DNA from: Rhytidiadelphus loreus
Taxonomy: Eukaryota > Streptophyta > Bryopsida > Hypnales > Hylocomiaceae
Reading direction: 5' to 3'
Assembly (NCBI GenBank): GCA_947034895.1
Contig: OX344762.1
Span: 78,734,981-78,798,980 of the forward strand
Length of the DNA stretch: 64,000 nucleotides
A program made the position numbers and the translations under genes. Within the stretch, counting starts at the first letter, position 1. Each line of letters starts with the position of its first letter. Under the pieces are notes generated by a model. It did not search any database. It was given only the letters and a program-made list of their open reading frames with translations, and was not told the DNA's origin. This document shows positions 11,536 through 25,056 of this stretch, piece by piece.

Positions 11536-12922
11536 CGGTCCATGCCAGCAAGCGGCTTCATTCCTGACGCGACGAGGCGCAGGTGTTGGTGAACATGCAA
11601 GCGTCCCACCTGCGAGCTGCAGGACAGGAGTTCGTACGTGATCCGGAAACGAATTGAATTATATATAAGTTAAAAAAGTTACTGCTTTCCAACCCAGCTA
11701 GCGATGGACGGGAAGACTGCACGCCGCCCTGGCACTCGCTACAGTAGCTAACTAGCTGCGATATGATGATCCATCGATCGAGTGCATGCAGTCTAGCTCC
11801 GACACCCTGCGATCGAGCGATGCCATGTGAAGCTAGCTGGCTACTGGTGCCAGACTAGACCATGCTAGCTAGCTACAGTAGCTGCGCTAGCTAGCTCCCA
11901 TGGCCAGTGGCTGGACATGCATCGATCTCTGGCCGGTCTCTACAGTAGCTAGCTGTGTTCGAGGCTCGTTTTGAGGTGGAGGTTGTGCGCGCAGTAAGAT
12001 TGTGGCAGCGCATGCAGAGCCAAGTTAAGAGGAGGCTTGGGTTCGGCTAGCTACTGGCGTTGCTTCTATTGTTGCTTCTGTTGTTTGGCTGGCGTGCAGG
12101 ATCGGGAGAATCGGCCGGGAGGAGCGATGGAATCTCTAGCATGGGTAATGCGTTGGCTCCTGCTGCGGCCGGCCTGGAGCGAGGACTGCACATGTGTTGT
12201 ACGTACGGGGTATGAGGTACGTATTCGTACAGGGAATCTGAGATTGAAGCACATGGACCTCTAGTTGAAACTCCTCAAATGATGAGACCATCATGGTCGT
12301 ATATACGGTCCTACATTTTATTCTTAGAATAAGAAGTAAGTATTAAAATATGGCACGACATATATCATTAGATTGAAAATTCAACAAGTAACGACATCTT
12401 TCATTTAGGAAGTCATTTTAGTATACGATCATGTATATTTCACTCTTAAAATAAGAAGTAAGTACTAAAATATAACATGAAAGACACCACTAAATTGAAA
12501 ATTCCAACAAGTAACGACATCTTTCATTAAGGAGGTCATTTTAGTATACGATCCTGTATTTCACTCTTAGAATAAGATAGAAGTATTAAAATATGGCACA
12601 ACATACTCCACTGGATTGAAAATTCAATTAGTAACAGCATCTTTGATTAGGAGGTCATAATTTTAGTATCTAAACCATATAATTTTCAAATATGGTGTTG
12701 TATGTGTAGAATGATTGTGTGACTAGTTTGCAACTTCTCAAACATATAGGAGGTGCAATAATGATCTAAATTGGAAGTACCATGTCTCATTGGATTTGGT
12801 TAAGCATTCATACAAACTTTTTGTAATTGTTGTATACATCAATTTATGCACCTTGTACAGTGACTCCCAAAAGTAGTGGGCCACTATATAAATCGCTATT
12901 ATAAATTGAGAAATTAGAATTA

Positions 12923-13546
12923 TAAAGTGAAATTTGAACATGCATGTTCTTGAACAAAAATAACTCTACCCTCATGTGTAATTTCACATATAATAGACTA
13001 CATTTAGACCTATTATTATTTGAATGAAATTTCTAGGTAAAATTAATTTTTTGGTGAAAAGTCAAAATGTCTCATTTTTTTAGAAAGAATGTACATCTTA
13101 ACTAGAATCAGATATTTCAAGTATTGTAAATTTTAGATTTTTATTGATTGAAATCTTATCAATTGAAATTTGACCTCAAAATTTTGACTTTTCTATTTTT
13201 CTCTATACAAATTGCAAAAAAATATGTTTTTGATATTTATGGTTATTTGATGTTATTTTCATTTTTATTGCAATTTATGGAGCAAAAAATAAAAAAGTCA
13301 AATTTCAATTGATAAGATTTCAATCAATCAATATTCAAAATTTGTGAAACTTGAAACATATATACCTATTTGAGATGTACCTGATTCTTCCTATAAAAAA
13401 ATGAGACATTTTGACTTTTCACAAAAAAAATATTTTTACATAAAAATTTCATTCAAATAATAATAGATCTAAATATAGTTTGTTCTCAATGAAATTACAC
13501 ATGCTTAGAGTCCCTTTTGTACAACATGTCCAAATTTTGAATTGAA
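12923..13546. mobile_element. Foldback element in duplication copy 2
   Basis: Identical counterpart of 5380-6003, centred near 13233. Confidence 0.7.
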
Positions 13547-14473
13547 AACCTCTAAAAAAATATAATTGTATAGAAGTGTTTGCATTGTCTAATAACATTG
13601 AATCATGAGAAAGAATTTGACGAACAATAAAAAATAATTAGGTCATGAGAAATAAACTAGTTGTGTTTAACTTTATAAAACAAACAAATGACATTTGATT
13701 GGGTTCATCACAAATATGATCATGTAATGGCAGCCCATGCTTGGTATTATGAGCTTTTTGGGTGTCTTTTCACAACCCTTAATTATCCTCCCAATTTTAC
13801 CTTAATTTTTGTCAATTTTGCAATAGCTACAAGAGTAAATCGTAAACCGTAACAAATACTTTGCTCTTTCTAGGCACGCATCTTATAATATTTTTTCCAC
13901 ATAATGTTTAAAAAAAATATAATAAAAAATTCCACACAAATGCGCCATCAAGAAATAAGCTCTTGTAAAAATGAAAAGGCAAATCAATAACAAGCCATTG
14001 CAACAAAACCCTCGTAAAAAGAACATCCATGAAATTACGCAATTGGATGACAAATCTAAAATCCTTCAAAGGATACAACAAAAAAGAGCAAAATGCTTCT
14101 ATGGAAGTCATGAATAGTTTTATAGAGCTTTTTTGATTGTCAAATTAGGAAACAAAGTTGCAAGACAGAATAGTAAGAATTGATAATTACATGACAAGAG
14201 AAAAAACAGATCGGCACTTACGGCGCGAGTGGAAACAATACAAATTACACCAAGATCACAACAATTATAACAAATCACAATGAAAAAGCACCACAGACTT
14301 GATAATAAACAACAATTCAAATCCTGACAAGAGCAACACTAGAGCGGAGCAGGCACAGAGCGGAGGGAGAATTGAAATGCCATTGAAATGAAATAGCATT
14401 GAAAAAGAATTACAAACCCTAAGGTAGTCGGCGACCGATGGTTGGAAAATACCTTGCAGGGACTGATTACGCA

Positions 14474-14596
14474 ATGGAATGGCTATTGGGAGGAGCATTG
14501 TGGAGTGTAATCTGACGCTCCCCACTCACAGCTCCCGCCGCTTGCTGGGGAACGACAAATTACACTCCACAATGCTCCTCCCAATGGCCATTCCAT
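14474..14596. repeat. 38-bp hairpin in duplication copy 2
   Basis: Identical counterpart of 6931-7053. Confidence 0.75.
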
Positions 14597-15537
14597 ATTT
14601 CATAATGAAGCCACAACACAGACTTCTATGAATATTGTACATGGTGGTCAGGTTCAACATTTTGTGCCAAATAATTAATTAAATTGGAAAATTAAATTTG
14701 ATAGATGCCTAAAAGTAGAAAAATTTGTTTATTTTCTAAATGTTTTTTATATTTTAGAAATAATATTTTAGAAATTCTAGCATTGATTTTGGAAATATTT
14801 TTTGCTAAGCATGACTACTAAGTTTTGCTTACAACTTTTAGTATGATGTAATATTTCAGATTTCAAATATTGTTGTTTTTCAAAAAATATGCCTATGATA
14901 TTATTGTAGATCTCTATGTCTTCAATTTCCATACCCTAATCTTGACCCTAAATTGCTCGCAAGATGATGTTTATAAAGTACTTTACATTCTAAATAATTT
15001 TGAATTGAAAGAAACACTAAATTTTTTGTAGGACGCCAAAGCATGTGTTTGTCACAAACGTATGCTCTCCATCATCTTCGATAATTTTTTACATCTATAG
15101 GACTTTATAGAAGTTAAACTTTCATTGAAGGTTAGATATATCCTCCTAATATTTTAGGGGACTCCTATAACATTTTGTGTGGGTATTTGAAATCTTCAAG
15201 TGGCTATTCAAAACTAGATATAAGGCCTTTTAAATCCTCCTAGTAACTCCTAGGATTCTCCATGCCTCCTAATAGTTCTTATTTTTCTTTAAAGAAACTT
15301 CAAGACATAATGATAGTATATATTTAAGACAAAATAAGGAAAACTTCAATCTTGCCACAACTAATCTTGAAGCATTCTTGTTTTAAGCTTTGTTTGATAT
15401 TTTTTACTAAATACAAGCATGTAGAGAATCATTTGACGTATACATAGTGTTGATATTCTTATTCAATCCTAGCCTATTGTATTTTCATCATTGTCACTTA
15501 TTTTAAGTCATAGCTCTACAATATTACGCTTTATTAA

Positions 15538-16067
15538 TCCCTGAGCGCCCAACGCGTCTCATAGTATCTAAACTCATTCCAATCTAACTATCATTTAAAA
15601 CGAGATCCATATAAATTGATTGTACTAATTGGAAGTGGAGACATGCCTGAAGCTCTAGGGAAAGGGACACTTCCTTTGCATTAGAAGAGATTTCAGGATT
15701 TTAAGGGCCGTTTCAGGGCCGTTTCCGGCGCTGTCCCCCCGGCAGTAAAAGAACGCCGTGGTCAGATTTTTTTTTTTTGAAAAATAAAAAATAAAAAAAT
15801 AAATTAAGTCCGTAAAATGAGAAACAAAGTTAAAACTTTTTTTTTTTTCGAAAAATCTGACCTGGTCGTCTCTCGGCCAGGTCAGCACAGGCCGGGAACA
15901 ACGGATATCGGCGGTTCTCGGGGGGGGGGGGCGAGTTGGGAACTCGCAGCCCTCCCCGAGAGCCAAAACACATGTAATGATTGTACCGTTGAAAATATTA
16001 TAATAGTCAAACAAGGAAATCTTTCAATTTTGAGAGGCCAGATTTGAGGCACTAGGGCTCTTAGGGG
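15538..16067. mobile_element. TTAA-flanked element in duplication copy 2
   Basis: Identical counterpart of 7995-8524, including the nested CATTA-type MITE at 15682-15977. Confidence 0.4.
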
Positions 16068-16881
16068 TTAAAATTATGTTTGTCATTCTTCTTGTATACA
16101 ACGTCCTTACTACTTCTATCACATCATTCAATCTTTAGTTTTCTTGTTTGCCATTCTTCTTGTATTCCCTATCAATATCATGTCTTGACTACTTTTCTAC
16201 ATTTGCACGTGACTCATTTATCCTTGACACATATATAATGTGTCATTTTTGGGCTTTCAAGTGGGTGCATCATTGAATTGCTAATTTGTACAATTTAAAT
16301 TTTTTTCAAATACCTATTGTTTGTTGAATGAGAACACTTCTTGCCATCTCCTTTTCTATGTTTATCCTATGCTTTTTACAAACATTATGATCTTCTACAT
16401 GCATTGTCCAATGATCACAAATATTTTTAGATAGATATGTCTCCGAGACATCTACAATTTTGTACAAATAAATGATTTAAATAAATTGATATCATATAGA
16501 AACAAAATTTAAAACAAGTATTTAAAACAAGAAGTCAAGAATGCAATTGCTCCTTATTATAGTACCCTAGGCATCAAGGATTAATGTTCACCAACCACTA
16601 AAATAGTTGGCATTTATTCTCTCCAAGGCCCTACTCAAACTTCTTCACATATAAGGCGGAACCACCTATTAACATTCCTTTGGCTATCACAAATATTTAG
16701 ATTATTTAGATTTACAATTTTTCTTGCAACTCAACGACAAATCGGAGAAATTTTCACACATATTTTGGTTCTACACATTTTTGATAAAAGAAAGTCACAT
16801 TGTAGGATGTCAAAACAACAGTATACAACTTTTCATTGTTGTCCTAAAGGAACATCTCAAACTTAAGGATAGATGGATTGT

Positions 16882-17167
16882 TAACAATTATTGTGCAATT
16901 ATTGTTGTTTCATGGGTTCGTACCATAATTGCATTGACTCAATGTATTTTTATGTGAAAACAATGAATATCAATAGCGTACAGTTTATGTACTTTAACTA
17001 TATGATTGTTATGCAGTTTTGGCACAACAATTGTATAGTTAAAATACATAAGCCGTACGCTATTAATATTTATTGTTTTTGCATTGATTTAGTGCGTAAA
17101 AATACATTGAGTCAGTGCAATTATGGTACAAACCCATGAAACAACGATAATTGCACGATAATTGTTG
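16882..17167. mobile_element. Foldback element in duplication copy 2
   Basis: Identical counterpart of 9339-9624. Confidence 0.7.
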
Positions 17168-19016
17168 CCAAATCATAGGGTCTAAACTTTGTGATGAAGG
17201 GAGCTATTCTTGTCCATTTGGATTCAAATGCATCTCTTTTTATTCCTTACATAGAACTTATAATGGTAATCCAAAAATGTCCCTCAAACTTGTCAAACGA
17301 ATGAAACTTTTGCTATGTATAAAAAACACCTTAGTTATTGGTGTTCATTGAATTCTAAAAATGGTGCCTAGTCAATCCAATTCCACACTAAAATTATTAT
17401 AATGCAAACATTTTAAGTTTTTATTACTTTAGAATGTGGTAAGGTGCAATTGGGATTTGAACTTTGGGTTGCAACTAGCTTGAGGGTGATTTTGGATCTA
17501 ACCTTAGCTTTTGTTACATGCAAGTTTCAACCTTGACAGCCATGTGTTTTCAAGGGCATGCACTTTATTTGTAGAAATTCAATTTAAGATGAATGGACTT
17601 GGGTAAGGCATCTTACAATTTAGGGCACTCATTTTTTGGAACTTGTGTTGGGTATGGTACTTCTTCTTATGCCTTTGCTATTATAAGATGCTAGCTTGTA
17701 TCTTTAACTTTAAGGCACTATATTTTGGCAAAGACCCTTGAAGAGGTACCTTACTCTAAACAAAGTTTTCTCTCCTTCAATCTAGAATCGAGGGAGAGTC
17801 ATGGTGGGAAGCTCTTGTTCCTCTTGTTAAATTAATATGCATGGAATGTTTAGCCATAACATTGTAGAAGTCAGCTCATTTCCCCCCTAGATCCTCGCCC
17901 AGATCCTAAGGAAGAGAAGGATATACTTCCCTTGGATGTACCAACACATATTTTAGTCATATTTCTAAAAGGTTTAGTAGCCAATGGAACTTCTATTGTG
18001 ACTACAATAATGTCACTTTTATATCATTAATTGCTTACAATAGTTGGGTAGCTAACAAATACCGATAGCATTGGTAAATAATATTATGATTAGTGGATAT
18101 GGAACCATCATGCCTTCATCAAACTTCCTAAATAAATTATACTTGTTCAAGAAGATGGCTAAGGGTGGACTTACATATAAAGCTTGGTGGGAAAAAAGTA
18201 CTAAAAGACAAGAAGTGTTCCATTGATTATTGGTGAGCATAGAAGTAGGATAATGAGTTCAATCGATATTAGTGCACTCCATATAATTGTAAAAGGAAGA
18301 TAAAAGTCTTTTTTGTATTCCAACATCAATAAATGCATCCACCCACCAATACATGTGAGGAGGCCTTAACATTTTCCTTAACTCACTCAAGTCATCACTC
18401 AATGCTAGATATATCACCTATTTCCAATAATGGCGCCATTTGTGCAATATAGAGTGATCTATTTTAGTGAATGAGGGAAATATGATGTAGTTTAGCAACT
18501 TCATTGTTGTGTGATGAATAACATATTAACACCTATTGTGTGACAAATAACTTGTTGACACCTTCTGTGTGATGAATAACAAATTGACACCTTTTAACCC
18601 CTAAGTGCCTAAACCTTTCCAAGTGTGTTTGTCTTTTGAAAAAAGAACATGGGCGTACAGTTATCCCCAATGAAGCAATTTTTTTTCAAAATCGAACCAT
18701 ATAGATGTTTAGAGAGTTTGCATACTAATGTGCATACTAATTTTGAGTGTAAAATTGCATAGGAGTTGTGATATTATAACAAGAAAAATGCGTTTATCCT
18801 ATTTTAACTATGTTGCCCTTCTCTAAAATGTTTGAAAAATTTGAGAAATGTATAAGAGTTTTTTAGAATTGAAGGTGACATGAGCAACTAGAAATTGTGT
18901 TAGTACACTAAAATGCACTTCTAAAAACTTTAAAGTTCAAATGAAGAGCTATCAAACTCATCACATTATCTACTTTGCAATTGTTAAAATGCAATTTTTT
19001 TTATAAGTAGAAATCA

Positions 19017-20174
19017 CAAATAACTTCAAATCAACACTTGCAAGTTTAAATCTTCAATGGTGATAATCATGAAAACACTTTATTCTTTCCATTGGGACCA
19101 TTTTCAAAGCAAATGGATGGGTACAATGTCTTAGATCTCAAATCAAGTGAAATTGGCAAGCTTTACTGGTACATGTATGCCTTTGAGGACCTCTCAAAAA
19201 TCAAATATTTACATTTTAAAATAAAATGTAAAAGCTTTCAATAGTTAACCTCTAATATTATTCATAAAATTTTTTTAACCAATCATAGGAATTTAATTGC
19301 CTACACCAAAAAGAGCTTGAAATTTTGGAGTGACCATATATGGTTGCTTAAGCAATTAGGGATTAATACACATTTTAGTTTTGCACTTCTCAAAAATAGG
19401 TTTGCCTAAACACTGTGAACACGTCAAATTGTAATCTACACTTCCTTAATTCTTACTAATTCCAAACTTGATGAAAAATTAGCAAAAAGTAGTGCAATCT
19501 TTATTATTTCTATTCCTTGACTAGAGAAAATTATCCCCAGACCATCACTCAATTAGACATATACTAGAATACTTAACTTGCCTTAATAAAATGTTGAGGG
19601 TGTTTTTCGGTTGATGAATGATAGATAATCTTTCTATGTAGGATAGAAGTGTAATTGTTCATCCTTGGAATTTTGTGCAAGAAAGAGAGATATTGCATAC
19701 TAGTTTGACCTCCAATGAGTATTTTTTATAAAAGCAAATGATTCACATGGTATTGAAAGGACAATTTCCATGGTCACTAGTGTGTTCTATGAGGATTAAC
19801 ATTGCCAAAAATAGGAGCAATATACCTTATCATAAATCCTCGAAAGTTCAAATTTGGCCTTTTGAGAATGTACTCATAATGCCAAGTTTGGTTTTTAAGG
19901 TAGATTTGTCACCATTCCATTCGATAGTTAGAAAAGTGCTATAATTCATAATGCAAACCCTCTTTCTACACCCTTAGATTTACAAAAAGTATAGATATGG
20001 ATATTTGTGATGAACTATTAGACTTGGCATTAAGATAGTCGATCCCTTTCCTATCAACCACCAATTTTTGATAGTTAGGTTGTTACATTTCTAATCAGTT
20101 AAGGTTTAGGTGACAACTCATGCTGACAACTTAGAATAGAAGTAATACAAATGTCTAAGAGGTGTACATTCAAT
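19017..20174. other. AT-rich intergenic sequence, nothing recognised
   Basis: Unique sequence right of the duplication. The only frame (19738-19944) has no protein-like pattern. Confidence 0.5.
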
Positions 20175-21110
20175 TGAAAGCATACAATGGTCACAAGATG
20201 TACAGTCAGGTCTAGCTCATTTACAAATTGCGCATTTCTACTGTGTGCATTTTCTTGCATAGCATGGAAGAGAATTGGAATTTTTCTTCTTGAATTGTTT
20301 ACACTCAATTCTCAGACAATTCCACTCAAGCCTACCAAATTTCAGCATAAAAAAATAAAATTTTCATTTTTGGTGAATTTTTGAAGTCATTTTTCATGGT
20401 TTTATATAATATTTTATAGAATACAATTGGTGATGAATTTTTTTAATTCAATTGCATGGGTATGTAGTTAACATCCATACTTACATCTTTCATATTAAAA
20501 AACACCCCATTAAGTAACAAAAATATATACTCCTAATAAGGGCTCAATTGAGGCATCATATGACCAAACTTTGTGAAATAGATATCTCTATATTTTGAAT
20601 TAGATTTTGGCAAACAAATTGTACCACCATGCTCAAATGTACCAAATTAGTTACCACATGACTGACAAATAGAAAAATCTAATTATAATAAAGAAATATC
20701 TATTTTACAACATTTGGACATTGTCATTCTAACACTTAAAACTCTATAGAAGGAATTGTCAAACTTCTTTGAAGAAACTTGCCTAGGAAAAGTTGTGTGT
20801 ATGGATGTTCTCTATATATACCTAGAATCAAACTTAAAAAATTCAACACCAATTGCTTGCAATAAAATATCTTGTAAAACCATGAAAATTGAATATAAAA
20901 ATTCACCAAAAATGATCTCTTGGTTTGTTGAAGCTGAAATTTGGTAGACTTGAGTGCAATTGCATAAGGATGCAATGATAATTATATTTATCAAAATCTA
21001 CCAATTACACTACACATTGAACACAAAAATTTGAAAGCCTCCAATGGGCAATTCGTAAATGAGCTAGACCTGATTGTACATTTGAAGCTTTAATTGAAGC
21101 ATTGTCAATT
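20175..21110. mobile_element. Foldback element, about 930 bp
   Basis: Arms of about 270 bp, roughly 20190-20470 and 20815-21090, are inverted relative to each other. Landmarks on the left are AGGTCTAGCTCATTTAC (20208), CTACCAAATTTCAGC (20331) and TTTTTGGTGAATTTTT (20367). On the right, in reverse complement, they are GTAAATGAGCTAGACCT (21055), GCTGAAATTTGGTAG (20932) and AAAAATTCACCAAAAATGA. The loop is about 345 bp. The short frames inside are explained by the repeat. Confidence 0.7.
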
Positions 21111-23159
21111 TTGTAATCAACCTATGATTGGAAATAAAGTGACCTACATGACAAGAGTACGTTGAATATAATCTTCTTGAAAAAATTCATGGCAATTTTG
21201 TGTTTGAAGAAAAAATTGTAAAAAAATATGAAATCTTTCTAAAATCTATTTCTCTAAATGGAAAAATTTCCCCCCTCACCATACCCATACTATAGATATG
21301 GAAAATTGTTTAAGTGATCGAAAAGGATCAATTACCTTATGTTCCATAAGGTAGCAACATCCATAACCGTGAATTTAAGGTTTTTGAATATGATTTCTAT
21401 TAATAGACATCCAACAAATTATTGGACCCTACTAGCAAAAAAAGAATAATTCTTGTGCACTTTTGAATGTATTATTTGGACAATGTGAGAATAAGTTGTG
21501 AATTTTTAAAAAGATGACTATAAATGCAGCTAATACTAACGTAAGGGTCTAATATTTAGATGTAGTACATCCTTGTAATTACATCTATCCACTTCCAAAG
21601 ATTTTTGAAGATTTTTAAGGAGATGGTTATGAATGCTTCTACATCAATCCTTGTTGATGGTTAAAGGACAAAGGGGTGACCTTGGAAATCATCCCTTTTC
21701 ATTCCTGTGTGAATCATTGGTTTAAGAAATAACAAAAGCACTCGTCAAAAGTTAAACTATTGTAGAAGACCTCCCCTTTTCACAACAAAATTTTGAAGAT
21801 GAATAGTTGCACTTTTGTCCTACTACAAGGATTCCCTGTAGTCTATCGAACTTCAAACCATTTTTTTTTTTAAATTTTAAGGGAATTTGGATGTGGGCTC
21901 CAAGTAAGAAGTAAGTGTCTGATGTTAGGTGCTTTCAAATTTATTTTTGGTGCAAAATTTGGCTTTAGGTTAGGAAACTTTGTGAGTTGTATGGCTTCAA
22001 AACAAAACCTAACAAAACATCTTTGACAATTTCAGCTCTTAGAGTGGTGCAATATAAGGCAACTGGATTTCAAAGAGTGATGCAAAATGAAAAAGAACCA
22101 AATTCAGACTTAAAGAACTTGCTATACATAATGCATAATTGTTGAACCAACATTTGCAAGATGCCTAAAAGTCCTTACTTATTAAACAACCATGCCACAC
22201 TTGTGTCAAAACACATCAACAAACGAACAAGTGCATTGTGAGTCTCTCTTGACACATGACCATGCTTATCAAAGTCTTAATCAATCCATCAATAGCAATA
22301 AATAGGGCAACAATTATTTCAGTAGTGGTACAACCTTGATGTTTTATGATTACACCACCTGGAGATACAATGACAATGAAGGTACTTGTGTATATGTGGC
22401 TACAATCTATATTTATATCTTCAACTTTGTTATATTTTAGGTGACAACAGATGAAAAATTGTTGAATCAACATCTAGACAGGTGGCGACAAAGTGACAAA
22501 TCTTAGTATTCATGGTTGAGGCAGTGGCTACTAGGATGTGATCTAAGATTTAGATTTGTTTTTATTTACTTTTTTATCTCCAAATTTTTCTAAGGTGCTG
22601 GTGCGGAAGATCTTTTTTTGGTGCTTTTAGTCTTTTTATCACCTAAGAAAAAACACTGCTTCAAACGTCATCTTTGATGTTTAAAGGTTAATGCTCTCAA
22701 GCCAACATTATCTAGTCCACAATTGTACCCTTGGAGCATGCCCACCCATCATGCAAAACGTATGACTTCTTAAGAGAGGTTGCCGAATTTGTCCCACCTG
22801 TTTGGCATAATGGATGGCTTGTTAATAAGTTATGTATGAAAACCACCCATGGCCAGTAAAACGGGGTGCTTTTGTAAGCCACTCTCCGTGGCCTGCAAAT
22901 CAACTTTCCCGACAAGTAGGGACTTCTTGTAGACAAGTTTAGGGGAAGAAGGGACTTGCAACGTGCATTCAAGAATGTGAACAACAACTAATTGGATTAG
23001 CTTGTACAGATGGATCGGTTGGATCGGCTTGTTAAGAGTGAATGGGGTGGGGCTTAGCTCACTACCAAACTAGATGGCTTTGCATTTTGCAAGACGAAAA
23101 TCCACCACATTTTTCAAGACGGGTGGTGATGCTCTTAGAGTACCCAATTAACCAATAAT
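21111..23159. other. AT-rich intergenic sequence, nothing recognised
   Basis: No gene model could be supported. The frames at 22216-22473 and 22712-22987 (both minus) lack any family motif and end without splice-consistent neighbours. Confidence 0.45.
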
Positions 23160-25056
23160 CCAAATGGACTTCATTAGGAGGGGGTACTGAAACAGTGGTC
23201 GGTCCGGCTACTACGTAACTTTAACGTACAGTCCCGTAGGCGGCTATCATACCCCCAAAAGTCCACAGCAAGAAATATCCGGAGCTCCCGGACCCTCCTC
23301 CATTCAAATTTCCAACTGGCCCCCGGGCCGGGTGCCTGGCAAATCCAACTCCAGTCCTTTCCACCCGCCACCCGCGCCCTAGCCAAGATCCCACCACGGA
23401 CCCTTCCACCCGCGCAACGACCCCCGAGATACGGGTCCAGCTCAGCCGCATCCACATCGCCACCTGGGCAGCTCCAACCAATCGCACCCGAGCGCAATCT
23501 CGCCACCAGGACACAACCAATAAGCGACCGCCACACAGGATCCCCGTGGCCACCGTCGAGAGCGGGAGTCCGTCCCCGCTCCCCACCTAAGCTAGTTCGT
23601 CAGGAGTGTCGCAGTCCCCCGCGCCTCGCTTTCGCTTTCTTCCCCCTTCCCCTTCCCCGAGATCGGCCATGGCGATGGCGATGGCGGCATCGCGGGTCTC
23701 CCTTCCCTTCCTTTAGATTTTGCATGGCGAGAACTTCATGCTTCTAACTTTGACGGAGAGGAGTACTCGAAAGTAGTATCGATGGTGGCGGAGGAGCGAT
23801 TGTACGTAGTGTAACGCCACATTGGCTTGGGAGGAGCTTGTCGCATGGTGTTTGGATGGCATTGAGCGCCATTTCGTACTTCCTTGGGGAGCTTCTGTTT
23901 GGCTACTGAGGTTTTTGTGCTGCATTAGCTCGGTGCGGGGCATTCGTGTGGTTGGAAGGGAGGACGAGGTCGTGGTCCCTGGTAGAGTGGTTTTAGCATT
24001 GGTAGAGTGGTTTTAGGTTTGAGTTTGAGGCGCAGGGGTTTGGAATCCGAGAGGAGGAAGAGGAGGAGGAGTTTGCGAAGGGGAGATTGATCGGTTCGGT
24101 GATTGTCGGTCCTCGGTTTTCCGGGGAGAATTATTTGTGGTGTGGAGTCGTGCGAGTATTCGGCGGCATTTCGTGCCGATATTCTGAGGTATCTCTTTGG
24201 CATTTGTCTCTCGTGTTTTTTGTGTCTGTATTGGTGTTGGTGTGGAAGGGCGTGTGCTGGGAGAAAGCGAATTTAGTTATGTTAGTGTTATCGCCTGGTG
24301 CGTTCGTATGCTATTGGTAGAGATTTTTTTTTTTTTTTTTTTGAATATTTTTCTTTGTGTGTTTTGATTTGTGAGGCTTTGTCATTTGAGCTTCGCGCTT
24401 CTGTAGGTTGCGCTGTCGGGTCATTGCTTTCTGAGGAAAACTGCATGTTGATTAGGCGCCTGTGTTTGAAGTGACTTGCATTAGTTAACGACTTGAAAAC
24501 AGGATTTTCTAGACAGGAAAATGCAGTTAGTAAACGATTTTAAGTCTTCGTCTATTTGTAGCGATATTCTGATTTGCGACTGTTTGGAGACGATGCCTTA
24601 CCGTGTCCCCCTCATGCTTCTGAATTTTGAAGCGCATATTTTGCTTTATTATTGAAACGATCGACAGATGTAATCGCTTAGACAAGGAAATGCAGGAGCT
24701 AATATTCATTTGTGATGTTTTTTGTAAGTTGTCTTGGCGCCTGTGGTCTGAGCTTCCCTCTTCGCTTCTTTTTTACCTATGAATATTGCTCGGTGATGAC
24801 CCCATTTGATGAGGATTAATTGTGCTCCATGCAGATCACACATTTGTAAACTTTTGCTCTAGCTAATCAGGATCTTGTCACTACCGATCTTCTCCTACAC
24901 TGTGGTATATGAACTGTCGCAATCAAGTGTTTCGTGAGGCATATATGTGCACCCTCCCCGCGCTAAGGAGCTCTAAGGACTAGGGTGAGACCAGTTTCAT
25001 GAAACAGTTATAAGCCCTGGTTGAGATGGCGGGTCAACATCCCTCAGTCCTCCCGA
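23160..25056 (+). promoter_or_regulatory. GC-rich promoter and probable leader exon/intron of the next gene
   Basis: A sharp GC-rich island starts near 23190 and runs to about 23700, ending in C/T-rich sequence. This is typical of a plant core promoter and 5' leader. The first ATG, at 23669, reads MAMAMAASRVSLPFL and then stops. That resembles a transit-peptide start but cannot be joined with confidence to the first solid exon. A good donor (GAG then GTATCT near 24188) suggests a leader exon followed by an intron reaching the coding exon near 25040. Long frames in the island on both strands are GC-rich artefacts. Confidence 0.45.

Larger units (their letters stand above)
11536..19016 (+). repeat. 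Large direct duplication, copy 2 (7,481 bp)
   Basis: This is the second copy of 3993-11473. It ends AAGTAGAAATCA at 19016, after which the sequences differ (CAAATAAC here, TGCCAGCA after copy 1). All sub-features of copy 1 recur at +7543. Sub-features not given their own entry here are the minisatellite 12297-12668, the nested MITE 15682-15977, the 29-bp repeat 18508-18596 and the spacer 14597-15533. Confidence 0.93.

Noticed and set aside
23174..23586. Two 120-codon minus-strand frames in the GC-rich island
   Set aside because: GC-rich sequence yields long chance frames. The location fits the promoter/leader of the plus-strand gene, and there is no domain pattern.
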